Origin: Nocardia donostiensis
Lineage (GTDB): Bacteria; Actinomycetota; Actinomycetes; Mycobacteriales; Mycobacteriaceae
Length of the DNA stretch: 64,000 nt
Direction of reading: 5' to 3'
NCBI RefSeq assembly: GCF_002081715.1
Contig: NZ_MUKP01000002.1
Span: 62,001-126,000 of the forward strand
The notes below the pieces were generated by a model. The model saw only the letters and a program-made list of their open reading frames with translations. It did not search any database and was not told the origin of the DNA. The translations under genes and the position numbers were made by a program. This document shows positions 25,130 through 33,815 of the stretch, piece after piece (position 1 is the first letter of the stretch; each line of letters opens with the position of its first letter).

Positions 25130-26596
25130 TCAGCTGCCGCCGGCTTGGAGGGCGTCGACCAGTTCCCGGAAAGACCGCAGTAGCAGCTCGCCGTAGTGAT
25201 CCGGGTCCGGCATCATCGCCGGGTCCACACTGTAGGAGATCACGATTTCGTCCCCCTGGGATGTGATCAGGTGGCGCAGGCCGTCGCCGTCGAGGGTCGG
25301 CAGCACGCCGAACACCCTGATCAGCGGTGCGCCGCAGAAGGCGAGGCCGTTACCGACCGGCGCAACGTTGCTGATCGTGGTGTTGTTCAGCGGCACCCGC
25401 GCCAGGTTGTCGTAGGGTTGCTGCGCCCTGGCCCATCCGGCGAGTCGCAGCAACCAGGCAGGCGAGGTCTGCACCCGCGACTCTCGCCGCAGCACCGCGT
25501 CGTCGCTGTTGCGCTGCTTCTCCCACCGTACCGACCGCCGAATCCGCATCAGCCGATCGTGCGGGTCGGCGATATCGGTGTGCAGGTCGACCGACATCTG
25601 GCACAGCTGATTCGCCGAGTTCCAGTCCGCGATACCCCGCATCGACATCGGGACCATGGCAGCCAGCGATTCCGCAGGCAGTTCACCGTTTTCCGCCAGA
25701 TAGGCGGCCAGTGCACCGGACACGATCGTCAGCATGACGTCGTTGACGGTGACGTGATCGGCGCAGCGGGCTTTGGCCGTCAGCACCTCCGGCAGCGGAA
25801 TCGTCACCAAGCCGACGGTCGGACCGGAACCGATCCGACGGTTGAAGCGGGTAGCCGGACGCCATCGGCTCGGCTCATGGATCCGGTCCGCATCGACTCG
25901 CCTGCGCACCGCCTGCGCCGCCGACCGAGTACGCCGCACTCCCGCCACGAAACGCGCGAACCGGTAGGGAAACACCCCCACGGCCCGGGCGAACACTGGC
26001 GGCGCTGACCACACCGGGGCGCCATCCGCAGCGGCAGGCGGACATGCGCCGCCCCCGAACAGCTTCAGCTCCAGCTCCCGGGTTGCCACCCCGTCGCAAG
26101 CACTGTGATGGAACTTCAGCACCATGATCGTCGCAGCCGCGCCCGGTGCCCCCGGAACACCGTGCACCCGAGGGAAAACATGGATCTGCCACGGCGGTAG
26201 CGCAAGATCCAGCCGCTGCGCGGCGATATCACCGAGGCGGCGGCGCACCTCGTCCCAGCCGGACTCCGGCTCGCCGATCAGGACATGCTTGCCGACGTCG
26301 AATGCGGTGTCCGGAACCCAATACGGCAGGTCGAGATCCAGCGGAACACGGCGCAGCCGCCGTCGGAAGAGCTGCGCATATCCGAGCCGCGCGGACACCC
26401 AGGACACGATGCGGGGCGCATCCACCGGTTCGGCCGCGTCGGCGGCATCGAACACATACACCGCCACGATATTGGAGGGATGCCGGTCGAATTCGTCATA
26501 GACGAACACAGCGTCGCGGGGCTGTAACTGTTCAATAGTTACCTGGGTTACCTGAAGTTCCTCGCCGCTCGCGGCCCCGATAATATTCGTACTCAT
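25130..26596 (-). CDS. Wax ester synthase / diacylglycerol acyltransferase (WS/DGAT)
   Basis: A 488-residue acyltransferase of the condensation-like WS/DGAT family. The HHxxxDG active site is present (KFHHSACDGVA, His163, His164, Asp168), and the C-terminal half holds the family regions NDVMLTIVSGALAAYL and PMSMRG. It makes wax esters or triacylglycerol from acyl-CoA, usually at the inner membrane or lipid droplet. The N-terminus is about 20 residues longer than usual. It converges on the mycolyltransferase with 23 bases between stops and is not in that operon. Confidence 0.9.
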   Translation of the reverse strand: MSTNIIGAASGEELQVTQVTIEQLQPRDAVFVYDEFDRHPSNIVAVYVFDAADAAEPVDAPRIVSWVSARLGYAQLFRRRLRRVPLDLDLPYWVPDTAFDVGKHVLIGEPESGWDEVRRRLGDIAAQRLDLALPPWQIHVFPRVHGVPGAPGAAATIMVLKFHHSACDGVATRELELKLFGGGACPPAAADGAPVWSAPPVFARAVGVFPYRFARFVAGVRRTRSAAQAVRRRVDADRIHEPSRWRPATRFNRRIGSGPTVGLVTIPLPEVLTAKARCADHVTVNDVMLTIVSGALAAYLAENGELPAESLAAMVPMSMRGIADWNSANQLCQMSVDLHTDIADPHDRLMRIRRSVRWEKQRNSDDAVLRRESRVQTSPAWLLRLAGWARAQQPYDNLARVPLNNTTISNVAPVGNGLAFCGAPLIRVFGVLPTLDGDGLRHLITSQGDEIVISYSVDPAMMPDPDHYGELLLRSFRELVDALQAGGS

Positions 26597-27090
26597 ATTT
26601 CACGCCCATTTCCGCTCGGGCCGATGTCGCGGACCGAACGGCGGCCCGGGGAAATCGATCGACCTCCGCTGGATTCTACAGCTCGACCCGCATGGCGCGA
26701 CGAGCGCTCCGCTACTCGGAAAACCCTTTTGCGAACGGCTGCAAAATACGAGATACCCAAAAGACAACACAGGAACCGGCGCATTGTGCGATTCTCATAG
26801 CGGATGGCTTTCAACCGCTGGAGATCCTCGCACCCCTCGCCTGTCCGGCGAACAACCGAGCGGCACTCGGATCGTCACCCAGGACCCCACATCCATCATC
26901 CGCCCAGCCGGGCACTAAGGAACATACGCGCAACTTCAGTGAGCCACATCACTTATAGCGAGTATTAGCTATATATTTGCCGATAGGGTCCGGGTCCGGA
27001 ACACCACCTCGCCGCACCCGAGAACCGGCAACAGGCTGCCGGAGAACCCGGCTCCTACCTTGCCCCTGGCCGGTACGGTCGCCTACCTCC
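26597..27090. other. Intergenic region
   Basis: About 490 bases between the WS/DGAT start and the MFS gene stop. The stretch 26700-26970 is markedly less GC-rich than its surroundings and includes AT-rich tracts near 26940-26990. Short open frames on both strands lack ribosome-binding sites and protein-like composition. It probably holds the WS/DGAT promoter. I see nothing else that I can support. Confidence 0.4.
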
Positions 27091-28311
27091 CTACTCTCGC
27101 CGGCTGCGCGGCACGGCCATACCGGCGACGAGCTGAACCAGGCACAGAGCCGACAGCAGCCAGATGACCGGCCCCCAGGAACCACTCCACACATACAGAG
27201 CGCTCTGCGTCGCGACCCCCACCCCGGCCAGCGCGTAGCCGACCCCATGGGTGGTCGCCGACAACACCGTGACCGAGCCCGGGTCCGGCGCGCGCAGCGG
27301 TATCAGAGTCAGGATCAGCGACAGAGTCCCCAACCCCACCCCGATGGCCGCGGCCCACAACCAGGGCACTGTGTCCGGAAACCGGTACAGGCCGAGCAAG
27401 CCCACCGCGGGTATCACAGTGGCGGCGACGAGCGGCAGGTCACGACCGGGGCCATGGGCGCGCCGCACCCACCCGGGAAACAGGGTGGCGGCCGGAAGAC
27501 CAGCGGCAGCCGCGATACCGAGCAGCAGGCCCGCGGTCGCGGGGTCGATACCGGCCTCATGGTAGAACGACGGCAGCAGGCTCATAACACCGAACGCGGT
27601 GGTCGCCCAGGCAGCGAACAACACGACCAACGACCAGGAAAGCCGTCCTCGTGGAACCACCGACCACCGGAGAGACGGCGACCGCGGGGCGGCAGGGCCC
27701 GCGACGAGGCCGGGGTCCGGGTTGCGACGCAGCGCGTAAAGCCACAGCAGCACAGCGACTCCGCACACCCCCGCCCACAACCCCAAGCCCCACCGCCACG
27801 AACCGGCCGCGCTCACCGGCGTGGTCAAGAACGCACCGGCAGCGCTGCCGACCCCGATCGCGGGCGCATACAGGGCCGTCAGCCGGGCGGCGCCGTGGAC
27901 GGAACGGCCCGCCAGCACCGGCAGCAGCGTCGCCACCACCGCGGTGGCCAACGCCGTGACCGTCGTTCCGGCAACCAGCAGCCCGGCCCCGCCGGTGACA
28001 CGCACGACCTGGCCGACAGCCATGATCATCAGCGCAACGGCGAAGGCACGTGCGGGATCCCACGTCGCCGCCAGCCGCGGCGTCAGTATTCCGCCCACCG
28101 CGTAACACCACAGCGGCATCGTCACGACCCACCCGACAACAGCGGAGTCGATACCGGCCGAGACCGGAACGAACTCCAGCGCCGCACCCAGACCGGTGAT
28201 CGGCGGGCGCAGGCTGAAACCGGCGGCGACCAGCGCGGCAGCGCCGAACAGCCATGCGCGGCCCGACGCACCGGAAACAGTGTCTCCGCCGAGTGTGGAT
28301 GTTCTGGTCAC
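27091..28311 (-). CDS. MFS transporter, CynX/NimT type
   Basis: A 406-residue, 12-helix major facilitator protein. The early motif SLRPPITGLGAALEFVP is characteristic of the CynX/NimT (cyanate/nitroimidazole) branch. Its ATG overlaps the stop of the decarboxylase-like gene by 4 bp (ATGA), so the two are translationally coupled. In this operon it most likely exports the type III PKS product or gives self-resistance; that role is inferred from context. The cargo is unknown. Confidence 0.87.
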   Translation of the reverse strand: MTRTSTLGGDTVSGASGRAWLFGAAALVAAGFSLRPPITGLGAALEFVPVSAGIDSAVVGWVVTMPLWCYAVGGILTPRLAATWDPARAFAVALMIMAVGQVVRVTGGAGLLVAGTTVTALATAVVATLLPVLAGRSVHGAARLTALYAPAIGVGSAAGAFLTTPVSAAGSWRWGLGLWAGVCGVAVLLWLYALRRNPDPGLVAGPAAPRSPSLRWSVVPRGRLSWSLVVLFAAWATTAFGVMSLLPSFYHEAGIDPATAGLLLGIAAAAGLPAATLFPGWVRRAHGPGRDLPLVAATVIPAVGLLGLYRFPDTVPWLWAAAIGVGLGTLSLILTLIPLRAPDPGSVTVLSATTHGVGYALAGVGVATQSALYVWSGSWGPVIWLLSALCLVQLVAGMAVPRSRRE

Positions 28312-29393
28312 CTCGGCCCCGGAACACCGTTGGCCGCAGCCGGTTCCGCCGCAACCGAATCCGAGCTCATGGGCAGCCCGAGCAGCTCGCTGATATTGCG
28401 CCAGGCGACCCGATCCAACAGATCGTCATCGGCAGCGGCGTCCAACTCCGCCACCCGCCACCGCGCCCGCAGCGCGGCCAGCTGCGGACCCATCTCTTCC
28501 ATCGGATAGTCCAGCGCCATGGCTACCCGGTCGGCGCCGGCCCCGGCAACCGCCGCCCAGAACGCCAGCGGGTCGGTCACCCCCGAGGTGGTCACGAACA
28601 GATTGGTGCGCAGGTAATGCGACGGTGGATGGTCGAGCCGGTAACCGTGCCGCTGCGCGTTGGCCACCCGCCAGCGGGAGTCGAGCCGGGACGGGGCCGC
28701 GAGCAGACCTTCACCGGCATGGCCGAGAATCACGGTGAGCCCACTGGTCGACGTACGGTCGAAGACACCGGAAAACAGCAGCCGCAGGAAATGCGCGGCA
28801 GTCTCGACCCCCCACCCGAACAGCGGGCCGCGCAACTGCGGGTGACCGGCCGTCCACGCCGCGGCATCCGGTGCGTTCGCCGGATGAAGATACAGCGGCA
28901 CCTCGAGCTCGGCGACCGCATCCAAGAACTCCCGGTATTGCGGTTCGTCCAGGTAGGCGCCGCCGGTGTGGCCGTTGACCAATACCCCGACCATGCCCAG
29001 CTCGCCGATAGCGCGGTGCAGTTCCCGCACAGCGGCGGTGGGATCCTGCAGCGCGACCGTCGCGAACCCGGCGAACCGGTCGGGTGCCGAAGCGACCACC
29101 TCGGCCATCCAGTCGTTGGTGCGGGCGGCGAGGGCGGTGGCCTTCGCCGGGTCCGGTTCGACCTGGATACCGGGCGCGGTCGGCGACAGCACCTGCATGC
29201 TCACCCCGTGGGCGTCCATATCGGCCAGCCGCTCGTAGCCGACATCACGGAGCTTGTGCTCGGATTCGGCCCAGTATGCGGCGTCCAGGTTGCTGCGGGC
29301 ACCGTCGAGGTACTCGCTGAGGAAATCCGGGAGTACATGCTCCTCGACGGTAACGATCCGATCGGGACGACCGGTGGGCTGTGACATGGACAT
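28308..29393 (-). CDS. Amidohydrolase-2 family enzyme, gamma-resorcylate decarboxylase-like
   Basis: A 361-residue TIM-barrel enzyme. ATG at 29393 follows AAAGGA. The metal-binding pattern of non-oxidative aromatic decarboxylases is visible: Glu17-x-His19 (TVEEHV), His170 (LYLHP), His225 (ILGHAGEG) and Asp295 (ALDYPMEE). The ExH start rather than HxH matches gamma-resorcylate decarboxylase and its relatives. Substrate is inferred from context: the type III PKS gene ends 34 bases upstream, so a polyketide-derived hydroxybenzoic or resorcylic acid is likely. Hydrolysis of a different product cannot be excluded. Confidence 0.85.
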   Translation of the reverse strand: MSMSQPTGRPDRIVTVEEHVLPDFLSEYLDGARSNLDAAYWAESEHKLRDVGYERLADMDAHGVSMQVLSPTAPGIQVEPDPAKATALAARTNDWMAEVVASAPDRFAGFATVALQDPTAAVRELHRAIGELGMVGVLVNGHTGGAYLDEPQYREFLDAVAELEVPLYLHPANAPDAAAWTAGHPQLRGPLFGWGVETAAHFLRLLFSGVFDRTSTSGLTVILGHAGEGLLAAPSRLDSRWRVANAQRHGYRLDHPPSHYLRTNLFVTTSGVTDPLAFWAAVAGAGADRVAMALDYPMEEMGPQLAALRARWRVAELDAAADDDLLDRVAWRNISELLGLPMSSDSVAAEPAAANGVPGPR

Positions 29394-29427
29394 GACTGTC
29401 CTTTCTCTCGATCCTTGCCTGCCGCGA

Positions 29428-30597
29428 TCAGCCGACCGCGACGTCACGGCGTACCGCTGTCTCGTTGTCGGCGCCATGGATATCCAGGTCGGGTAACAGG
29501 GCCCGCCCGACGAAGGCGTCGGTTCCGAAGCCGGGACCGAACCCGACGCCCAGCAGCGGCGCACCCCACGCCGGACGCAGCCGCGGATCCGCGGCGATCA
29601 GCGCAATCGCGTCCAGCACGGCCGAAGACATGAGGTTTCCGCGGGTCAGCGACTGCCACGCCGGGGCAACCTGATGCCTGTCGAGGCCTAGAGACTGCTG
29701 GACATCGCGGATAATGTTGTTCCCACCCGAATGCAGCGCGCAGACAGCGAGATCCGCGCCCGTCCACCCCTGCCCGGCCAGCAGCGCCCGTAGTGTGGGC
29801 GCCACGGACGGGATGGAACGCACAGCGTCGGTGGTGAGCCGGAACCGCAGCCCCTCGTCGGTGACGACCCAGGTGATGGCGTCCGGGGTGCCGGGTACCT
29901 CATACCGCGCGATATCGACCAGCTCGATACCTTCCTCGAGCGAGGTGGACACGACAGCAGCCGCCGCGGCATCGGAGAACAACGCGCTGGACACGATGCT
30001 GCCGACCAGTGCGGCTTCATCCAGATCTGTTTCGACATGGAAATGCGGCGACGCGATATCGGCGGTGACGATCAGGACCGTGTCCCGAGGATGGGCGCGC
30101 AGCCACGCATGCGCCATGGTTATCGCGTGCGCGCCGCCCCGGCAGCCCATCCCGGAAATGGGTAATGCCGCACAGTCCTGGCGCAGCCCCACGGCCTGCG
30201 CCAGCGCGCTGATCGGCGAGGGCATCGCGATCAGTGTGGACGTCTCGAGGATCACCAGATCGATATCGGCACCGGTGCACTGCACCGACGCCAGCGCTGC
30301 CCGCGCGGCGGGTACGGCGTAGGCGTGAAAGGCGTCCCAGGCGGCGGCGTTGCGGGCAGCGAAACCCTGCATGCTCATGATCTCGTCGGTGCGCAGATGC
30401 ATGGGGTGCACATCGATGGCGAGCCGACCGGCCATCGCGAGGGCGCGGTCGACCGCGAGTGACCGCGGGCTGCCGGGCGGGAACACTTTCTCGTATCGGC
30501 TGCGCACCGCGTCGACGAGTTCGGGGTGGGGTATCTCGTGTGGCGGAACGGTCACCACCGGGACCGACACTCTGGGGTGTCTAGCGGTCGGGTTCAA
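29428..30597 (-). CDS. Type III polyketide synthase
   Basis: A 389-residue chalcone-synthase-like homodimeric enzyme that extends a starter acyl-CoA with malonyl-CoA. The triad is Cys152 (GMGCRGGAHAI), His289 (CALHSGGNN) and Asn321 (RGNLMSSA), with the C-terminal GVGFGPGFG loop. The usual HPGG after the catalytic histidine reads HSGG here. The start is a TTG at 30597, or possibly the GTG at 30570; neither has a strong Shine-Dalgarno. It heads an operon with the decarboxylase-like enzyme and the MFS transporter and faces a LAL regulator. The product could be an alkylresorcylic, naphthalene or pyrone compound. Confidence 0.9.
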   Translation of the reverse strand: MNPTARHPRVSVPVVTVPPHEIPHPELVDAVRSRYEKVFPPGSPRSLAVDRALAMAGRLAIDVHPMHLRTDEIMSMQGFAARNAAAWDAFHAYAVPAARAALASVQCTGADIDLVILETSTLIAMPSPISALAQAVGLRQDCAALPISGMGCRGGAHAITMAHAWLRAHPRDTVLIVTADIASPHFHVETDLDEAALVGSIVSSALFSDAAAAAVVSTSLEEGIELVDIARYEVPGTPDAITWVVTDEGLRFRLTTDAVRSIPSVAPTLRALLAGQGWTGADLAVCALHSGGNNIIRDVQQSLGLDRHQVAPAWQSLTRGNLMSSAVLDAIALIAADPRLRPAWGAPLLGVGFGPGFGTDAFVGRALLPDLDIHGADNETAVRRDVAVG

Positions 30598-30650
30598 GGT
30601 GTGCTGTCCAATCTCTATCCCGGCGCGCCGCCGTCTACCACGGGTTTCGT

Positions 30651-30668
30651 GTCGGCAGCGCTGCCGAC
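30651..30668. promoter_or_regulatory. 18-bp perfect palindrome in the PKS/LAL divergent promoter
   Basis: GTCGGCAGC-GCTGCCGAC is a perfect 18-bp palindrome with no spacer. It sits 54-71 bases upstream of the PKS start and 117-134 bases upstream of the LAL start. It could be an operator or form a hairpin in the PKS leader. Confidence 0.5.
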
Positions 30669-30702
30669 CCCAAGGATCTCCGGTATCGCGGGCAGGCAGA
30701 GA

Positions 30703-30718
30703 GTAGGGAGATCCCTAC
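30703..30718. promoter_or_regulatory. LuxR/PimM-like operator
   Basis: GTAGGGAGATCCCTAC has perfect 7-bp arms around GA. It agrees at 13 of 16 positions with the CTVGGGAWWTCCCBAG consensus described for PimM-type PAS-LuxR regulators of polyketide clusters. It lies between the divergent PKS operon and a LuxR-family regulator gene, where an activator box is expected. Confidence 0.6.
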
Positions 30719-30784
30719 ATCTGGCCGGCCTCGGCGAATGTTTCGACGCGACAGGTGGACTCGGGCTGATTACCATCCACGGCC

Positions 30785-33700
30785 ATGGCCCGGGCAGATC
30801 GGCGAACCGGGCCGGTAGGGTCCGGAGGTAGCGGATCGGTGATGTCACCGGGACGAGCTGGCCAGTCCTTGGTGGGCAGGACGGCGGAACTGCATGCGAT
30901 ACACACGGCACTGGTCGCTACGGAACAGGGGGCGAGCGCAGCGATCTCGATCACCGGCGAACCGGGCATCGGTAAGACGAGTCTGCTACGGGAAGCCGCA
31001 CTGCGGGCCGCAGCACGCGGTTTTCAGGTAGTGGACGGGCGCGGAACCGAATTCGAACACGAGATTCCCTACGCGGTCGTGATCGACGCTCTCGACGACC
31101 CACTGGGTTCGCTGCACCACGCGGAGCTCGAGGCACTCGGGCGGGACAGTCTGGCCGAACTCGGCCGGCTACTGCCGTCGCTGCGGGCATGGGCGGCACC
31201 GTTGACGACGGCCCTGCAGATCGAACGCCACCGCTGCCATCGGGCGGTCCGGTCGGTGCTGCACCGGCTCGCGGCGCGGCGGCCCGTGCTGCTGGTGCTC
31301 GACGACGTGCAGTGGGCCGACCATGCCTCGGTCGAGGTGATCGCGCACCTGCTGCGACACCGGTCGCCGCACCTGATGCTGCTGCTGGCCTACCGCAGGT
31401 CGCAGCTTCCCGATATCGCGACCGCGGCTTTGTCCCGCGCCGCCTACGACCACGCCCTCACCGCGCTGGAGCTCGGTGCGCTGTCGCTGGACGAGACCGC
31501 CGAACTCGTCCACGATGCGGGCCTCGACGACAGCGAACTGGCGCAACTGCATCAACAATGCGGCGGTAACCCCTTCTACCTCCAGGAACTCGCCCGCTCC
31601 CTGCGAAGATCGCCGAGCCGGATGCCCGGCCATATCGGCGACACCGACCCGGCCGGGGTGCCTGCAGCGATCCTGGCCGCGCTGGCGCAGGAGATCCGCG
31701 CCTTGTCCCCGAATGCCCGCCACCTGCTCCGCGCCGCCGCGCTGATCGGTAGTTCGGTCGAGCTGGACCTGGCCGTCGAGATCAGCGAACTGACCGAACC
31801 ACAGGCCCGTTCCGCAGCCGACGAGGTGGTGCGCGCGGGTATCGTGCACGAGTCCGCGACCCCGGGCCAGCTGGTTTTCCGGCACCCCATCGTCCGTCTC
31901 GCCGTCTACGAGGGCGCGGGCTACGGTTGGCGCACCCAAGCACATCGCAGGGCTGCGGCGGCGTTGACGAGGCGCGGCGCGGCGCTGTCGGTACGCGCCC
32001 ACCACTGGGAGTATTGCGGCGCGGTCGGCGACGAACAGGCGATCGGTCTGCTGACCGATGCGGGGGCGGCCGCGGCGCCCCGGGCGCCGGTCGCTGCAGC
32101 GCGCTGGTTCCGTGCGGCGCTGCGGCTGCTGACCGACGACGCGCCGGCCGAGCGGCGTCTCTCCCTGACGTTGTCGCTCGCGGACGCGCTGACCGCGACC
32201 GGCCGTCTCGGCGAATGCAGCGAGGTGCTGCGCCGCGCCCTGGAACTCATTCCCGCCGACGCGGTCATGGACCGCACCGGTGTCATGACCAGGATCGCCC
32301 TGACCGAGCAAGGACTCGGCAATGCCCTCGAAGGCAGGCGGCTGCTGACCGCGGCCTTGTCACTGACCCCACCTGGCAGTCTCGCGGCGGGATCGCTGCA
32401 GCTAGAGCTGGCCAAGAACCATCTGATGATGCGCAACTGGGAGGAAGCGGCCCGCGTCACCCGGCAGGTGCGTCGCAGTGCCCAGACCTGCGACGACCGG
32501 CGCCTGTACCTCGCCGCGACCGCAGCCAGTGCGTATATGGGCACCCTGCAGTGTGGGGACTCGCTGGTGCAAGCAGCGGCCCACCTCGACGAGGCGACCG
32601 CGGCCCTGGATGCCCTCACCGACACCGAGGTCGCGCCCGCCCTGCTGGACGGACTCACCAACGTGGTGTACGCCGAGGTATCGCTGGAACGGTTCACCAA
32701 TGCCGCCGCACACGCCGCGCGAGGTATCCGGCTGTCTCGTGACACCGGGCACGGCAGGCATCTGGTGGAGCTGCAGCATCTGCGAGCGCTCGCGTTCCTC
32801 ATGCAGGGCCGGTTGGAGGCCGGGCTCTCGGCCGCCGCGAGTGCCGCCGAAAGCGCGCTGCTGCTGGACAACTCACCGATGGTGGCGTTGACCGAAGCAA
32901 CACGCTGCTGGCTGTTGATGCTGCTGGGCCGCACCACCGATTCCCTCGCTTCCGGAGCGCTGGCCGTCCGCGTCAACGCGCAGGCACCGAACGCACTGTT
33001 CGCCTGGCATGCCCCACTTGTCCACGGGGCCGCGCTCATCGAGGCGGGCCGCTACCGTCACGGCCGCCGCGAACTTCTCACCGTCGACGGCGGTCACGAA
33101 CTCCAGCAGATATTTCCGACCACCATGCCGTACTTCTACCGTTTCCTGGTCGACAGCGAACTCGCCCTGGGCCGTATCGACGCCGCCGAGCAGACGACCC
33201 GGCATGTCGAGGACATCGTCCGCGCGATGCCGACATTACGTATGCGCGATGGAGACGCGCGATACTGCCGTGCCCGAATCCAGCTGGCCTGCGGGGATAT
33301 CCGGGCCGCCGTCGCCAGCGCCGAGCAGTCCGTCGCCGCCTACGAGGCAGCCGGAACTCCGGTGGACGCCGCTCGGGCGAGACTGCTGCTCGGGCACGCG
33401 TTATCCGACAGCGGCGACGCACCCGCCGCCGAGCGTGCGTTCGATAGCGCATTGGGCACGGCGGAGATGTGCGGGGCGACCCGGCTGGCCGAGCGAGCCC
33501 GGCTCGGCCTGCACCGGCTGGGCGGACGACAAGCACCCAGACACCGCAACCGTTCCCGGGCAGCCACCGGTCGGCTCGGCGACCTGACCGAACGGCAGTC
33601 CGAGATCGTGGCCCGCGTGGTACTCGGCCGAACCAACCGTCAGATCTCCGAAGAGCTCTACGTCAGCGAGAAAACCGTGGAAGCCCATCTCACCCGCCTG

Positions 33701-33793
33701 TACACAAAGCTGGGAGTCTCGTCCCGCACCGAACTCGCCGCCGTCGCCAGCGACAGCTGGTCAACCTTTTCCGGCGGTACACCGTCCGATTAG
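30785..33793 (+). CDS. Large ATP-binding LuxR (LAL) transcriptional regulator
   Basis: A 1002-residue cluster-situated regulator. The Walker A motif is GEPGIGKTS and the Walker B motif LLVLDDVQWAD, both in the N-terminal AAA/STAND domain. A long TPR-like helical middle follows (residues ~420-900). The C-terminal LuxR helix-turn-helix reads LTERQSEIVARVVLGRTNRQISEELYVSEKTVEAHL. ATG 30785 is used; ATG 30842 (MSPGRAG) is an alternative. The gene contains at least two rare TTA leucine codons near its 3' end. It is divergent from the PKS operon, which it probably activates. Confidence 0.92.
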   Translation: MARADRRTGPVGSGGSGSVMSPGRAGQSLVGRTAELHAIHTALVATEQGASAAISITGEPGIGKTSLLREAALRAAARGFQVVDGRGTEFEHEIPYAVVIDALDDPLGSLHHAELEALGRDSLAELGRLLPSLRAWAAPLTTALQIERHRCHRAVRSVLHRLAARRPVLLVLDDVQWADHASVEVIAHLLRHRSPHLMLLLAYRRSQLPDIATAALSRAAYDHALTALELGALSLDETAELVHDAGLDDSELAQLHQQCGGNPFYLQELARSLRRSPSRMPGHIGDTDPAGVPAAILAALAQEIRALSPNARHLLRAAALIGSSVELDLAVEISELTEPQARSAADEVVRAGIVHESATPGQLVFRHPIVRLAVYEGAGYGWRTQAHRRAAAALTRRGAALSVRAHHWEYCGAVGDEQAIGLLTDAGAAAAPRAPVAAARWFRAALRLLTDDAPAERRLSLTLSLADALTATGRLGECSEVLRRALELIPADAVMDRTGVMTRIALTEQGLGNALEGRRLLTAALSLTPPGSLAAGSLQLELAKNHLMMRNWEEAARVTRQVRRSAQTCDDRRLYLAATAASAYMGTLQCGDSLVQAAAHLDEATAALDALTDTEVAPALLDGLTNVVYAEVSLERFTNAAAHAARGIRLSRDTGHGRHLVELQHLRALAFLMQGRLEAGLSAAASAAESALLLDNSPMVALTEATRCWLLMLLGRTTDSLASGALAVRVNAQAPNALFAWHAPLVHGAALIEAGRYRHGRRELLTVDGGHELQQIFPTTMPYFYRFLVDSELALGRIDAAEQTTRHVEDIVRAMPTLRMRDGDARYCRARIQLACGDIRAAVASAEQSVAAYEAAGTPVDAARARLLLGHALSDSGDAPAAERAFDSALGTAEMCGATRLAERARLGLHRLGGRQAPRHRNRSRAATGRLGDLTERQSEIVARVVLGRTNRQISEELYVSEKTVEAHLTRLYTKLGVSSRTELAAVASDSWSTFSGGTPSD

Positions 33794-33815
33794 CCGAACC
33801 AGCACCCAGCGTCTT

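Noticed and set aside
26593..26958. Short open frames on both strands upstream of the WS/DGAT gene
   Set aside because: No ribosome-binding sites, unusual composition, and the region looks like promoter sequence.
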